DNA from: Synoicihabitans lomoniglobus
Lineage (GTDB): Bacteria > Verrucomicrobiota > Verrucomicrobiia > Opitutales > Opitutaceae
Reading direction: 5' to 3'
Assembly (NCBI RefSeq): GCF_029023725.1
Contig: NZ_CP119075.1
Location: 1,793,501 to 1,857,500 of the forward strand
Length of the DNA: 64,000 nt
Shown: positions 52,170-61,677 of the stretch, piece after piece
Layout: every line of letters starts with the position of its first letter
Position numbering within the stretch: the first letter of the stretch is position 1
The notes under the pieces: model-generated
The model's input: the letters and a program-made list of their open reading frames with translations, nothing else
The model's database searches: none
What the model was told of the DNA's origin: nothing
Position numbers and translations under genes: made by a program

Positions 52170-52613
52170 CGTTTTGTTGTGGGCTGGGATTCCTGATGGA
52201 GTGGCCACAAGCCTCCATGCGTGAAAGATGGAGCCGAAGGGACATTTGAATCCGAAATAACGGGAAGGGCTGATCAGTCTGTAGGGGTAAATACTGATTA
52301 GAGAGAAACCCAAAGTGCTCTAAGATACTGTCAATAAATGATAAATAAGTTTCTATGAATCAAGATAATCTTTCCCAAGAATCCGCAGATATACCCACCA
52401 AAGAAATGGTTGTTTTAAGGTAATTTACTCCCGCTCGAGGCCACGGGAGCAAGGGGACGGCTATTTCGAAATAGCAGAAGTTTGAGGTTCAGACCGGGTT
52501 AATTTCTCCAGCATGCCGGGGGTGAAGGGACGACTCGAATCTGGGTGGCGCGGCCCAAAAAAACCGGCACGAGAAACTCGTGCCGGTTGAAAATTGACGC
52601 GTTTGAAATCGAT
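52170..52613. other. Intergenic region before pdh terminator, AT-rich
   Basis: These 444 bases hold the promoter region of the coiled-coil gene and, at the right, the terminator of the pyruvate dehydrogenase operon. The middle (about 52310-52430) is AT-rich relative to the surroundings. No gene-like frame or RNA element is visible. Confidence 0.5.
52557..52588 (-). terminator. Rho-independent terminator of pdh operon
   Basis: A perfect 12-bp stem AACCGGCACGAG / CTCGTGCCGGTT with an AAA loop. On the minus strand it is followed by seven T, and it lies directly after the E2 gene. Confidence 0.92.
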
Positions 52614-53882
52614 TCAGACGAGCAGCAGGGCGGGTTTTTCAACCATTTCGCGCAGGGCGACCATGAACTGAGCGGCGACGGCCCCGTCGACGACGCGGTG
52701 ATCGCACGAGAGGGTGAGATTCATGCGGTGACCGATGGTGATCTGGCCGTTCACCACGACCGGTTTTTCAACCGTCGTGCCCACGGCGAGGATACCGGCG
52801 TTGGGCGGGTTGATGATGGCCTTGAAACTGTTGATTCCCATCATACCGAGGTTACTCACGCAGAACGTGCCGCCGGTGTATTGATTGGGTTGCAGTTTCT
52901 TGGCCTTGGCCGCTTTGCCGAGGGTCTTGGCTTCGACACTGATGTCGAAAACCGACTTCACGTGAGCATCGAAGACGACGGGCGTGATGAGGCCGTCAGG
53001 CAGGGCGACGGCGAACGAGACGTGGGCACGGCTGTGGTGGCGGACCTCTTTGCCTTCCCAGGAACAATTGACCGCGGGCACCTTGCGCAGGGCTTCGGCG
53101 CTGGCTTTCAGAATGAAGTCATTGACGGAAAGTTTAATGCCTTCGGACTCCAAACCGGAGTTGAGCTGGGCGCGGAGAGCGAGCAGCGGACCGGCGTCGA
53201 CCTCGATATCGAGATAGAAGTGAGGGATCTGCGTCTTGGATTCGACGAGGCGGCGCGCAATCGTGCCGCGCATGCCGGAGACGGCGACGACCTTATCTTC
53301 TTGGATGGGGCCTTTGACCATATGGCCCGAGCCGGACATGCCACCGCCGGACACACCGTTTTTCTCGGCGTCGAGCACGTCGGCGCGCACGATGCGGCCG
53401 CCAGTGCCGGTGCCGGTGATACGGCTGGGATCGATCCCTTTCTCCGCGGCCAACTTGCGGGCGAGAGGAGAGATTTTTACGCGTTTGCCGGGTTCGGTCG
53501 GAGCAGAAGGAGCGGGCGCGGGGGGCGGCGGCGGAGGCGTCGCAGCAGGGGTGGACTCAGCCGCCGGTTTTTCATCCTCGGGGGCTTTCTCCTCGGCCGC
53601 CGGGGCCGGTTTTTCCTTTTTGGCGGGAGCCTCCACTTCTTCACCGGCTTCGCCAACCGCGCAAAGCGGTTCGCCGATTTCGACCTGAGCGCCTTCGTCG
53701 GCAAAGATCTTAAGAATCGTGCCGTCGAAGAAGCTCTCGAGCTCCATGGTGGCTTTGTCGGTTTCGACCTCGGCGAGCATGTCGCCGGTGGCGACAACGT
53801 CGCCTTCCTTTTTAAGCCACTTTACCAGCGTGCCCACCGTCATGGTGTCGCTGAGTTTCGGCATATCAATGATGTCGGCCAT
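52614..53882 (-). CDS. pdhC: Pyruvate dehydrogenase E2, dihydrolipoyl acetyltransferase
   Basis: This 422-residue E2 subunit has a lipoyl domain with the lipoylated Lys in ETDKATMEL (about residue 44) and an Ala/Pro/Glu-rich linker. The peripheral-subunit-binding domain (ISPLARKLAAEKGIDPSRITGTGTGGRI, about 135-165) and the catalytic domain follow, with the active-site motif DHRVVDGA (His about 395). It transfers acetyl groups to CoA in the cytoplasm. The last of three pdh genes, it is followed by a terminator. No E3 gene follows, so dihydrolipoamide dehydrogenase must be encoded elsewhere. Confidence 0.95.
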   Translation of the reverse strand: MADIIDMPKLSDTMTVGTLVKWLKKEGDVVATGDMLAEVETDKATMELESFFDGTILKIFADEGAQVEIGEPLCAVGEAGEEVEAPAKKEKPAPAAEEKAPEDEKPAAESTPAATPPPPPPAPAPSAPTEPGKRVKISPLARKLAAEKGIDPSRITGTGTGGRIVRADVLDAEKNGVSGGGMSGSGHMVKGPIQEDKVVAVSGMRGTIARRLVESKTQIPHFYLDIEVDAGPLLALRAQLNSGLESEGIKLSVNDFILKASAEALRKVPAVNCSWEGKEVRHHSRAHVSFAVALPDGLITPVVFDAHVKSVFDISVEAKTLGKAAKAKKLQPNQYTGGTFCVSNLGMMGINSFKAIINPPNAGILAVGTTVEKPVVVNGQITIGHRMNLTLSCDHRVVDGAVAAQFMVALREMVEKPALLLV

Positions 53883-53930
53883 GGTCAGAAAGTCAGAAGT
53901 GTGAAGTAAGAAGTAATAAGGTGGGTTCGC

Positions 53931-54914
53931 TTAGGCTTTGAGGACCTTGAGCGCAGCGGCGACCACGCGGTCGACGTTGGGGAGTTGTTCGACCTCGACC
54001 GGCATGCTGTAGATCGCCGGAGCGTCGATCGTGGTCACGCGGGAAATCGGGGCGTCGAGCTCGTCGAAAGCTTCTTCCTGGATCATGAACGCGAGTTGCG
54101 ATCCCACGGAGGCGAACGGTTTTTGTTCCTCGACGATGAGCACGCGGTGGGTCTTGGCGACCGAGGCGAGCACGGTGTCGACGTCGAGCGGGCGAATGGA
54201 GCGCAGGTCGACAACCTCGACGGAGGCCTTGGTGTCGGCGGCGATCTTTTCGGCGGCGGCGAGGGAGTGCAGGACGCAGCGACCGTAGGTGACGATGGTG
54301 AGATCGGTGCCTTCGCGTTTCACGTCGGCGGAGCCCAGCGGAATGAGGAAGTCTTCGTCGTCAGGGACTTCACCCTTCTCGCCGTAGAGAATGGTGTTCT
54401 CGAGGAAAAAGACCGGATCGTTGTCGCGGATGGCGCTCTTGAGCAGTCCTTTGGCGTCGGCGGCCGTGGAGGGGACGACGACTTTCACGCCCGGGTGATT
54501 CGCGAGCACATTTTCGGGCGTGTGGGAGTGGGTGGCACCCACGTTGGTGCCGCCGTTGGCGGGACCGCGGATGACGATCGGGCAATTGATCAGACCACCG
54601 GACATGTAGCGCACGTTGGCCGCATTGTTCAGAATCTGGTCGAAGGCGACCGAATAGAACGACCAGAACATGAGTTCCATGACGGGGCGAATCCCCAACA
54701 TCGAGGCACCAATTCCGGCTCCGATGAAGCCGGCTTCGGAGATGGGGGTGTCGACGATGCGTTTGTCGCCGAATTTTTCGAGCAGGCCTTCGGAGACCTT
54801 GTAGGCTCCGTTGAATTGGGCGACTTCTTCGCCCATGAGCACGACGTTTTCGTCGCGTGTGAGCTCCTCGGAAAGAGCGGCGCGGACCGCTTCGCGATAA
54901 GTGAGTTGAGACAT
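53931..54914 (-). CDS. pdhB: Pyruvate dehydrogenase E1 beta subunit
   Basis: This 327-residue E1-beta starts MSQLTYREAVRAALSEEL. Typical motifs are GEEVAQFNGAYKVSEGLLEKFGDKRIVDTPISEAGF, MSGGLINCPIVIRGP and the C-terminal part with VEVVDLRSIRPLD. It forms with E1-alpha the thiamine-diphosphate-dependent decarboxylase. It sits between the E1-alpha gene (15-bp gap) and the E2 gene (48-bp gap). Confidence 0.96.
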   Translation of the reverse strand: MSQLTYREAVRAALSEELTRDENVVLMGEEVAQFNGAYKVSEGLLEKFGDKRIVDTPISEAGFIGAGIGASMLGIRPVMELMFWSFYSVAFDQILNNAANVRYMSGGLINCPIVIRGPANGGTNVGATHSHTPENVLANHPGVKVVVPSTAADAKGLLKSAIRDNDPVFFLENTILYGEKGEVPDDEDFLIPLGSADVKREGTDLTIVTYGRCVLHSLAAAEKIAADTKASVEVVDLRSIRPLDVDTVLASVAKTHRVLIVEEQKPFASVGSQLAFMIQEEAFDELDAPISRVTTIDAPAIYSMPVEVEQLPNVDRVVAAALKVLKA

Positions 54915-54929
54915 GGTTCGCGGGGAAAT

Positions 54930-56012
54930 TTAGCTGAAGAAGAGGCGACCTTGGGAGGTGCGTTGATCGGGATGGTCGGCTTCCCAATAGACGTCCGATT
55001 GGATGTCGTCGGGCGTGGGGAACGGACTGGCTTCGGCAAACTCGGCTGCGGCTTCGGCCTCTTGGCGAGCAGCCTGGTCGATTTCCTTGGCCGACTCCTC
55101 GGTGAGCACGCCTTCGGCGAGCAGGGTGGCTTGGAAGAGGGTGATCGGATCCTTGTTTTTGCGGTATTCGTCGATCTCGTCGCGGGTGCGGTAGGTCTTG
55201 TCCGGATCGGCGACCGAATGGCCGCGGTAGCGGTAAGTGTCGATCTCAACGACGGCGGGTTTGGATGTCTCGCGGGCGCGGACTAAAACGTCGTTCATGG
55301 TCTTGCGCACTTCGTAGACATCGTGGCCGAAGCAGTTGGCCCAGTGGATGCCGTAGGCGGCGGCGCGCTCGGCGAGGCCGGGACCGGCGGAGGAGCGCAC
55401 CTGGGACGTGCCCATGGAGTAACCGTTGTTTTCGATCACGAAAATACACGGCAGGTCCCAAAGACCCGCGAGATTCATGGCTTCGTGCACGGCACCTTGA
55501 TTGACGGCACCGTCGCCCATGAATGCCATGGCGGCGCCCTTTTTGCCCTGATACTTCACGCCGTAAGCCAGGCCGACGCCGAGCGGGATCTGGCCGCCGA
55601 CGATGCCGTGGCCGCCCCAGTAATTGTTTTCCGGGGAGAAGTAGTGCATTGAGCCGCCCTTGCCTTTGGAGCAACCGGTGACTTTGCCGTAGAGCTCGGC
55701 CATGAGTGGCTTGGTGTCCATGCCCACCGCGATGGCGTGGCCATGGTCGCGATAGGCGGTGATGACGTGATCATCGTCGCCCATAAGCGAGCAGCAGCCG
55801 ACGGCAACGGCTTCCTGTCCAATATACAGGTGGAGGAAGCCGCCGATCTTTTTGCCTTGGTAGGCGCGGAGGCTACGTTCCTCGAACCGGCGGATGCGCA
55901 GCATCTGGCGGTAGAGCTCAATTTTGGCCTCCGGAGACATGTCCGCATTGATGGCGGCTTTGGCGTTGTCGGAGGCCTTTTCGGCGGTGGTTGAAGTCTT
56001 GTTTTTGCTCAC
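54930..56012 (-). CDS. pdhA: Pyruvate dehydrogenase E1 alpha subunit
   Basis: This 360-residue E1-alpha has RRFEERSLRAYQGKKIGGFLHLYIGQEAVAVG and the thiamine-diphosphate motif GDGAVNQGAVHEAMNLAGLWDLPCIFVIENN. The phosphorylation-loop-like YRYRGHSVADPD also fits. The N-terminus has a Lys/Thr-rich extension of about 20 residues (SKNKTSTTAEKASDNAKAAINADM) not needed for the fold. The start is GTG. It is the first gene of pdhABC, which feeds acetyl-CoA to the TCA cycle. Confidence 0.96.
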   Translation of the reverse strand: MSKNKTSTTAEKASDNAKAAINADMSPEAKIELYRQMLRIRRFEERSLRAYQGKKIGGFLHLYIGQEAVAVGCCSLMGDDDHVITAYRDHGHAIAVGMDTKPLMAELYGKVTGCSKGKGGSMHYFSPENNYWGGHGIVGGQIPLGVGLAYGVKYQGKKGAAMAFMGDGAVNQGAVHEAMNLAGLWDLPCIFVIENNGYSMGTSQVRSSAGPGLAERAAAYGIHWANCFGHDVYEVRKTMNDVLVRARETSKPAVVEIDTYRYRGHSVADPDKTYRTRDEIDEYRKNKDPITLFQATLLAEGVLTEESAKEIDQAARQEAEAAAEFAEASPFPTPDDIQSDVYWEADHPDQRTSQGRLFFS

Positions 56013-56109
56013 AATTGGGGGTGAGTTGAGTGGTGAAACGATAAGTGTTTAACGGGCCTTATCATAGGCAAGTGAATTGTCCCGTCGGCCGTTTGTTGCC
56101 GGGAGAACT

Positions 56110-58713
56110 TCACGTTTCCGCCCGGGCAGCGGCTTCGCGCAGCACCCGGCTCAGGGTGGAGCGGAACGTTTTCAAGTTAAGTGGTTTGGTCAAATAGTCA
56201 TCCATTCCCACTTCAAAACACCGGGTGCGTTCCTCGCCGCCGGCATTGGCGGTCAGGGCCACGATCGGGGTGCGTCGACCGGCGCCGAGGAGGCGTTCCC
56301 GGGCGCGAATCTTCTCCGTGGCCCCGAAGCCATCGAGTTCCGGCATCTGCAAATCCATCAAAATCAGATCAAATTGGTGGTTCACCAACAGGTCGACGGC
56401 CTCGGCGCCGTTGTGGGCGAATTCGGCCCGGTGTCCCTGTTTTTGGAGCAGCATGCCGGCGAGGCGTCGGTTGAGCCGGTTGTCCTCCACGACCAGAACC
56501 GACAGGTTGGCCAGATGGGCATCGTCGCGTTCGATCTCTTCCTGAGGGGGAGCCGGCGGATCGGTCTCCGTCGCCTGCAGGGTCGCGATGAAAACCGAAC
56601 CGCGACCGGGAGTGCTGGTTACAGTGATGTCGCCGTCCATGAGGCCGCACAATCGCTTGGAGATGGCGAGACCGAGGCCGGTGCCGCCGAATTTACGGGT
56701 GATGGAGCCGTCCGCCTGGGCGAAGGGATTGAAGAGTCGGTGGATGTGGGCGGCGGCAATGCCAATACCGGTATCCAGCACCTCGATGCGGATATCCCAT
56801 TGATTGGCGGAGTCGGTGCGGCGTCGGGCCGAAACATTCATTTCCACGCTGCCAGCGGCGGTGAACTTCACCGCGTTGGACAGCAGGTTTGTCATCACTT
56901 GGTGCACGCGCAGGCGGTCCAGTTTCAAATAAGGTTGGTCGGTCAGGTCGAGGTTGAGACTAAAACGCAGTTTTTTGCGGGACACTTCGGCTTCAAACAA
57001 CCGCGCTGCGCCGCGAGCGATTTCGTCGAGCAGGCACGGGGCCGGTTCGAGCTCAATCGCCCCGGCCTCGATGCGGGAGAGATCGAGCAGGTCATTGAGC
57101 AGGTCCATGAGGATGTCGCCACTGCTGAGAATGGCGTCGACGCATTCGCGTTGGCGTTCGTCGAGCGGGGAGGAGTCGAGCACGCGGGCGAAGCCGAGCA
57201 TCGCGTGCATGGGCGTGCGGATTTCGTGACTCATGTTGGCGAGAAACGTGTCCTTGGCGCGCTCCCGGGTGTCGGCTTGATCGCGTTGCGCGGTCAAATC
57301 GAGTGATCGTTGCTTCTCCTCATTGACGTCACTGAAAGTGCCGACGATCCGGTGGGCCCGTCCTTTGGTATCGCGTTCGATCACCTGGCCCCGGGCGCGA
57401 AACCAGCACCATTCGCCAGAGCGGGTCCGCAAGCGGCTTTCCAGATTGAATGACTCCACGGCGCCAAACATGAACTCCTGCACGATGGGTTTGAGCAGAG
57501 TCCGGTCCTCGGGGTGCATGGCCCGCCAGACGGGCGTCCAGCCGGTTCCGCGTTGGCGTAAGACATGACCGAGTTTGCGTCGAATGGCGCGATTGAACCG
57601 GGAAGTGGCGACTCCGTTGTTCCAGTCGAAAACCCCCTCGGACACCGCGTTCATGCCGAGGCGGTAACGTTCCTCGCTGGCCCTCAGATCACGTGTCCGG
57701 GCGGAAATTATGGCTTCGAGTTCGGTCCGGTGACTTTGCAGGCGATTCAGGGTCAAGCCCGCCAGATACGCGGGAACCCCGAGACACAGCACGGCCGTGC
57801 CGAGTTCGAACAGATTCAACACCGGGTCTGCGCGCATGGCGCCGAACGGGCCGATCCCTTCGGCCGTCACGCTCAAGCCGTAACCAAAAAACAACAACAG
57901 GCCGATGCCCAGCCCCCGCGCTCCGCAAGCGACCGCAGATGCAAAGGCAAAGGGAATCGCGAGGAACAACCCCGTCGGCGTCACATGGAATCCGATGATC
58001 GAGATGAACAGAGCGGTGCAGGCGTTGGCCAGATGGCTGGCGATGATATGGACGCGGGAGCGAGCCATGCCGCCAAACCACGGCGCACTGACGATCGGCA
58101 CCACCAGAAACACACCCAATGCGGAGGAGAGGGTGATACTCGCCACGCGAGTAAGGAACTCCACGGCAGTCACTCCCGGCAAAAAACCGGCGGATTTGAT
58201 CACCAAGGGAATGATCCAGGAGGTTAAAATCGCGGGAAGAATGGCGACTCCGAATACGAATCGCAGAAAACCGCGCGGTTGCACGAACGGGCATCCCGCC
58301 ACCCATCGTTGCCACGCGATGGCGGCGAGCGCGGGATGCAGCGTATTGGCGGCCACCATGAGCAGACTCCAGGGGCGAAACGAGAGAATCGCATAATCGT
58401 TGGCGATCGCGATGATCAACCAGTGGGACAAGGCGATCGTGGGCACGCACTGCCAACCACGACCTGAGCGCAGCGCGAGCAGGGCGATGCCCGCGGGCAG
58501 CCAGATCACCGTGATGTTAGTCGGGGGCAGAGAAATCAGCCGCATCGCCACGAAGGCGCTTACCACCAAAAGAATGGCCAATCCGGCGTGAAAGGCAGCA
58601 CCGTCAGCAAAGGCCTTCAGGTTGAACTCTGCGCGCTCGGACGCATCCAGAGCGGATGGCGAAGTCGCGGGGGAGTCGGAGGTGGAGTTAAGCACAGTGA
58701 AGCTGAGATTCAC
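56110..58713 (-). CDS. MASE1-PAS hybrid histidine kinase with receiver domain
   Basis: This 867-residue sensor kinase has an N-terminal MASE1 sensor with about eight to nine membrane segments (residues about 38-325; TNITVIWLPAGIALLAL is typical). A PAS domain (about 345-470) follows. The HisKA site has His496 in FLANMSHEIRTPMHAMLGF, and the HATPase has N-, G1- and G2-boxes (NLLSNAVKF; DTGIGI; GGTGLGLAI). A C-terminal receiver has Asp787 in LILMDLQMPELDGF. A GTG start was used. MASE1 is an unspecified sensory module; the signal is unknown. No separate response regulator gene is next to it. Confidence 0.93.
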   Translation of the reverse strand: MNLSFTVLNSTSDSPATSPSALDASERAEFNLKAFADGAAFHAGLAILLVVSAFVAMRLISLPPTNITVIWLPAGIALLALRSGRGWQCVPTIALSHWLIIAIANDYAILSFRPWSLLMVAANTLHPALAAIAWQRWVAGCPFVQPRGFLRFVFGVAILPAILTSWIIPLVIKSAGFLPGVTAVEFLTRVASITLSSALGVFLVVPIVSAPWFGGMARSRVHIIASHLANACTALFISIIGFHVTPTGLFLAIPFAFASAVACGARGLGIGLLLFFGYGLSVTAEGIGPFGAMRADPVLNLFELGTAVLCLGVPAYLAGLTLNRLQSHRTELEAIISARTRDLRASEERYRLGMNAVSEGVFDWNNGVATSRFNRAIRRKLGHVLRQRGTGWTPVWRAMHPEDRTLLKPIVQEFMFGAVESFNLESRLRTRSGEWCWFRARGQVIERDTKGRAHRIVGTFSDVNEEKQRSLDLTAQRDQADTRERAKDTFLANMSHEIRTPMHAMLGFARVLDSSPLDERQRECVDAILSSGDILMDLLNDLLDLSRIEAGAIELEPAPCLLDEIARGAARLFEAEVSRKKLRFSLNLDLTDQPYLKLDRLRVHQVMTNLLSNAVKFTAAGSVEMNVSARRRTDSANQWDIRIEVLDTGIGIAAAHIHRLFNPFAQADGSITRKFGGTGLGLAISKRLCGLMDGDITVTSTPGRGSVFIATLQATETDPPAPPQEEIERDDAHLANLSVLVVEDNRLNRRLAGMLLQKQGHRAEFAHNGAEAVDLLVNHQFDLILMDLQMPELDGFGATEKIRARERLLGAGRRTPIVALTANAGGEERTRCFEVGMDDYLTKPLNLKTFRSTLSRVLREAAARAET

Positions 58714-58761
58714 GGTTGGCGTTCAGCTCCCGCGGGAGCAAATAAACAGAGAGCAGGGTCA

Positions 58762-59289
58762 TCAAACATGGGGCAGATTTTCGCAACCGATGGCTTGTTC
58801 GATCGCGATCTGCAGCGGTTGATTGGGATGACAATCCGCCCGCAACGCCACGAATCCATCCCGGTAGCGGTCATACGTCGGCCAGAGCGCGGTGCGGTCG
58901 GTGGCGGGCAACGCGATTTGGTCGATTTCCTCGCGGGAGTAGAACGCGAAGGAACCTTCCGCCATGGTCGGCGGCAGCGCCTTGATGGGCTTGGTGCAGC
59001 GAAACAGGAACAACAACCAGTGCGACTGCCCTTCGTAGGCTTTCTCCGCGATCATCCCGAACAGATGCAGATCGGCCGTGGTGATCGCGTGCCCGGTTTC
59101 CTCCCGAGTCTCCCGGATCGCACACTCAAACGGCGACTCGCCGGTGCCGGTCTCGAGTTTTCCTCCAATCGGGCTCCATTGACCGAGATTCGGTGGTTTG
59201 GCCCGGCGGAGCAGCAATTGCTCTCCCTTCTCGTTCTCAATGAACACGAGCACGGCGACCTTGTAATCGAGTTTGGCGGGAAAATTCAT
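58762..59289 (-). CDS. NUDIX hydrolase
   Basis: This 175-residue cytoplasmic pyrophosphohydrolase has a NUDIX box GGKLETGTGESPFECAIRETREETGH, with the metal-binding REXXEEXG core. Compared with the usual spacing, two residues (Gly-Thr) are added before Glu-Ser. Its N-terminus FPAKLDYKVAVLVFIENEKGEQLLLRRAK resembles the 8-oxo-dGTPase-like group. The nucleotide specificity is unknown. Confidence 0.92.
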   Translation of the reverse strand: MNFPAKLDYKVAVLVFIENEKGEQLLLRRAKPPNLGQWSPIGGKLETGTGESPFECAIRETREETGHAITTADLHLFGMIAEKAYEGQSHWLLFLFRCTKPIKALPPTMAEGSFAFYSREEIDQIALPATDRTALWPTYDRYRDGFVALRADCHPNQPLQIAIEQAIGCENLPHV

Positions 59290-59322
59290 GCGTCAAATGC
59301 CGGCGGCGACGGGAGTTTGAAC

Positions 59323-59985
59323 GTGACGAGTGCGATCCACTCCTCAATGACTTTTTACCCGTTGATGCCTGTTCGATTTTTAGTCGCCACGATCATTGGG
59401 TTAAGCCTCTCGGCTGGCGGTCAGGCACAGGAGACCTCGGGTGGGGCCGATGCATCCGCGGTCGAAATCGCGCAGGTCCGGTTTACCACGGTGCGCGACA
59501 ACTCCGGCGGCGCTTGGTGGCGGGCCGAAGTTGAAGTGCGGGTCAATGCCAGCGGGAGCGGACGGGCGAGGTTTGCCGATCGGGTGCGCGTGGATCTGAG
59601 TCTCGCGACGGAAGTGACGGCCGCGGAGGAAGGTTTTGAGTTCTATCGTGCCGGAGCCACGGCGGTGGCACTCGAGTCAGGCCGGTGGATGTATCGGTTT
59701 TATCTGCCTCCGGCGATCGTGCGACGCGACCGCCTGCAAGGCACCCCTCGCTTCTGGTTGGTCGATGCCACCGTCGCGGGGGAGGCGGTGCCGCCCAGCC
59801 GCCAGAGCGTCGGCCCGGGTTTCAGCAACGCCGCGGCGTTGCAAAACTTTCGGAGTAAGCTCGCACAACGGGCTCCATCCAACGACGGGGTGTTGCGGCC
59901 GGAGTTTTTAACCCTTTTTGCGAACCCGGCCGACGAAGAGGCACCCGTGATGCTACTTCCCGCCGCGTTCACGTCCGAGCCCTAG
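59323..59985 (+). CDS. Amuc_1102-family pilus-like protein
   Basis: This exported protein of about 220 residues directly precedes the PilM-like gene, the place of Amuc_1102 in the Verrucomicrobia pilus-like cluster. The mature part (EIAQVRFTTVRDNSGGAWWRAEVEVRVN...RVRVDLSLATE) is beta-rich. The start is uncertain: the GTG at 59323 has a GGGAG ribosome binding site seven bases upstream, while the ATG at 59365 (MPVRFLVATIIGLSLSAGGQAQ) begins exactly at the signal peptide. The family call rests on position and the beta-rich exported form. Confidence 0.72.
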   Translation: MTSAIHSSMTFYPLMPVRFLVATIIGLSLSAGGQAQETSGGADASAVEIAQVRFTTVRDNSGGAWWRAEVEVRVNASGSGRARFADRVRVDLSLATEVTAAEEGFEFYRAGATAVALESGRWMYRFYLPPAIVRRDRLQGTPRFWLVDATVAGEAVPPSRQSVGPGFSNAAALQNFRSKLAQRAPSNDGVLRPEFLTLFANPADEEAPVMLLPAAFTSEP

Positions 59986-60000
59986 TCGTTGACCCCTGCC

Positions 60001-61677
60001 ATGAAGTTTCTCCAGCGCCCCAAGTCTCCCCGACGATTGAGAGTGTTGGAGATCGGGGCGACTCACGTGAGTGGGGGGATTTTCGTCCCGGATGGCCAGG
60101 GCGGAGTGACCTGCGAACGTCGAGAAACGGTGGAGTTGACGGATGCGATCGAGGGCGGTGGCGATACATCGACGGACTTGGATCGCGCGCTCGCGGTCCT
60201 GAAAACCTCCCTGGGCGGCGGCCCCGTTCATCTGGTTCTGCCCGGGCATTTGGCGCTCACGAAGGCCGTGCGACTGCCGGCTGCGGTGGCTGCCCAGCGC
60301 GACAAGCTTATCGCCTTCGAGGCTCGTCAAAATATCCCTTACGATTTGGACGAGGTGTGCTGGGATCACCAACTGCTGGCGGAGACCCCGGCTGAGATCG
60401 TGGTGCTCATCGCCGCAGCCAAGATTGATGCCGTGACCGCCTTCACGTCGCCCATCGGGGCTGCGGGTTTCGAACCGGTGACGGTGCAACCGGCGGGAAT
60501 CGCGCTGGAGCGAGCCTATCGTTCGACGCTCGCCGGTGGCGCCACCGAGCCGGTGTTGCTGGTCGGAATCGGAGCTCGGTCAACCCATCTGGTCTTCATC
60601 GAGGGCGAGGCTTATCATCTGCGCACGCTCGCTCTCGCCGGCCACACCATCACCCGCGGCATCGCCCAAGCATTGGATCAGTCGTTCGCGGAAGCCGAGC
60701 AGCTGAAACGGCAGGTGCTGGGCGGAGTCGTGACCCTGCCTCCCGAGTCTCCGGCGGGCCGCGCCGTGCAAGCCGCGGTGGATGCGTTCGGGGCACGGCT
60801 TATTTTGGAAATCAGTCGATCGCTGGTGACCCACAAGCGACAAAACGGCGGAACCGATCCCACGCGAGTTATACTCACCGGCGGAGGCGCGCGGGTGCCC
60901 GGGCTGGCGGAGAAACTCACGGCCAAACTTCAACGTCCCGTTGAGCCGCTGGGATTGAGCGAAGGGACGGCGGAGTTGTGGGGCGGGGCAGTGGCCGCGG
61001 CCGGGAAGAGCAAGGTCGTGAATCTTCTCCCCGCTGCGTTGGTGAAAACTCAATTGGCTCGCGGTCGACGACCGCGTTGGATCGCAGCAGCAGCCATGTT
61101 GATCTTGGCGTTGGCCCTGCCGGGGATTCATTTTCAACGCCTGGCCGCAGCGCGCGCGGAGGCGGCGACGAATCTGGGACGCAGCATCACGCCGCACTAT
61201 GTATGGCAGGACCAAATTCGCCGCGATGAAACCCGACTCGATCAAATCGAGCACGAGATTAAAATCCTCCAACAACTCCTATCGTCACAAGCGGGGTGGA
61301 CTCGTTTTCTGGTGGATCTGCAAACTCGGATGGGCGCGGTGGAAGACGTTTGGTTTGAGCGGCTGCAGGTGTTGCCTCCCGCGACGAATGGTCGCGGTGC
61401 GAGTCTGCGGGCGGCACCGCCCGAGATGTCCGATCCCGATGCTCTCCCCGCGATGCCCGACCCGATCAAACTACGCGTCTCCGGTCGTCTGCTTGATCGC
61501 GAGAATCCATTGTCGAGAGTGAGCCAGGCTGCCTTTGAGCAGGCGACCATGCTGCTCGGCAGCTTGGTGGAATCGCCCTTTGTTCTTCAAACGGAAGGGG
61601 AGCGATTCGATGCAGCCGATCCCGGCATCCTACGTTTCGATTTCACGTTGATCATCAACCCTGCGGCCGGGCTGTGA
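60001..61677 (+). CDS. PilM-like pilus complex protein (Amuc_1101 family)
   Basis: This 558-residue actin-fold cytoplasmic/inner-membrane protein has the PilM/FtsA-like N-terminal RVLEIGATHVSGGIF, KAVRLPAAVAAQRDKLIAFEARQNIPYDLDEVCWDH, ILTGGGARVPGLAEKLTAKLQRPVE and, after about residue 350, a membrane segment (PRWIAAAAMLILALALPGIHF) leading to a periplasmic coiled part. The extra C-terminal membrane domain resembles a PilM-PilN fusion. The ATG at 60001 is chosen over the TTG at 59989. It overlaps the next gene by four bases. Confidence 0.87.
   Translation: MKFLQRPKSPRRLRVLEIGATHVSGGIFVPDGQGGVTCERRETVELTDAIEGGGDTSTDLDRALAVLKTSLGGGPVHLVLPGHLALTKAVRLPAAVAAQRDKLIAFEARQNIPYDLDEVCWDHQLLAETPAEIVVLIAAAKIDAVTAFTSPIGAAGFEPVTVQPAGIALERAYRSTLAGGATEPVLLVGIGARSTHLVFIEGEAYHLRTLALAGHTITRGIAQALDQSFAEAEQLKRQVLGGVVTLPPESPAGRAVQAAVDAFGARLILEISRSLVTHKRQNGGTDPTRVILTGGGARVPGLAEKLTAKLQRPVEPLGLSEGTAELWGGAVAAAGKSKVVNLLPAALVKTQLARGRRPRWIAAAAMLILALALPGIHFQRLAAARAEAATNLGRSITPHYVWQDQIRRDETRLDQIEHEIKILQQLLSSQAGWTRFLVDLQTRMGAVEDVWFERLQVLPPATNGRGASLRAAPPEMSDPDALPAMPDPIKLRVSGRLLDRENPLSRVSQAAFEQATMLLGSLVESPFVLQTEGERFDAADPGILRFDFTLIINPAAGL

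Noticed and set aside
50634..52196. Open frame (520 codons) antisense to the coiled-coil protein, with regular VGG/GREI repeats
   Set aside because: Its repeat pattern is only the complement of the 14-residue coiled-coil codons; the minus-strand product has a signal peptide and terminator.
53985..55286. Open frame (433 codons) antisense to pdhB/pdhA
   Set aside because: It runs across two well-identified genes and shows no family motifs.
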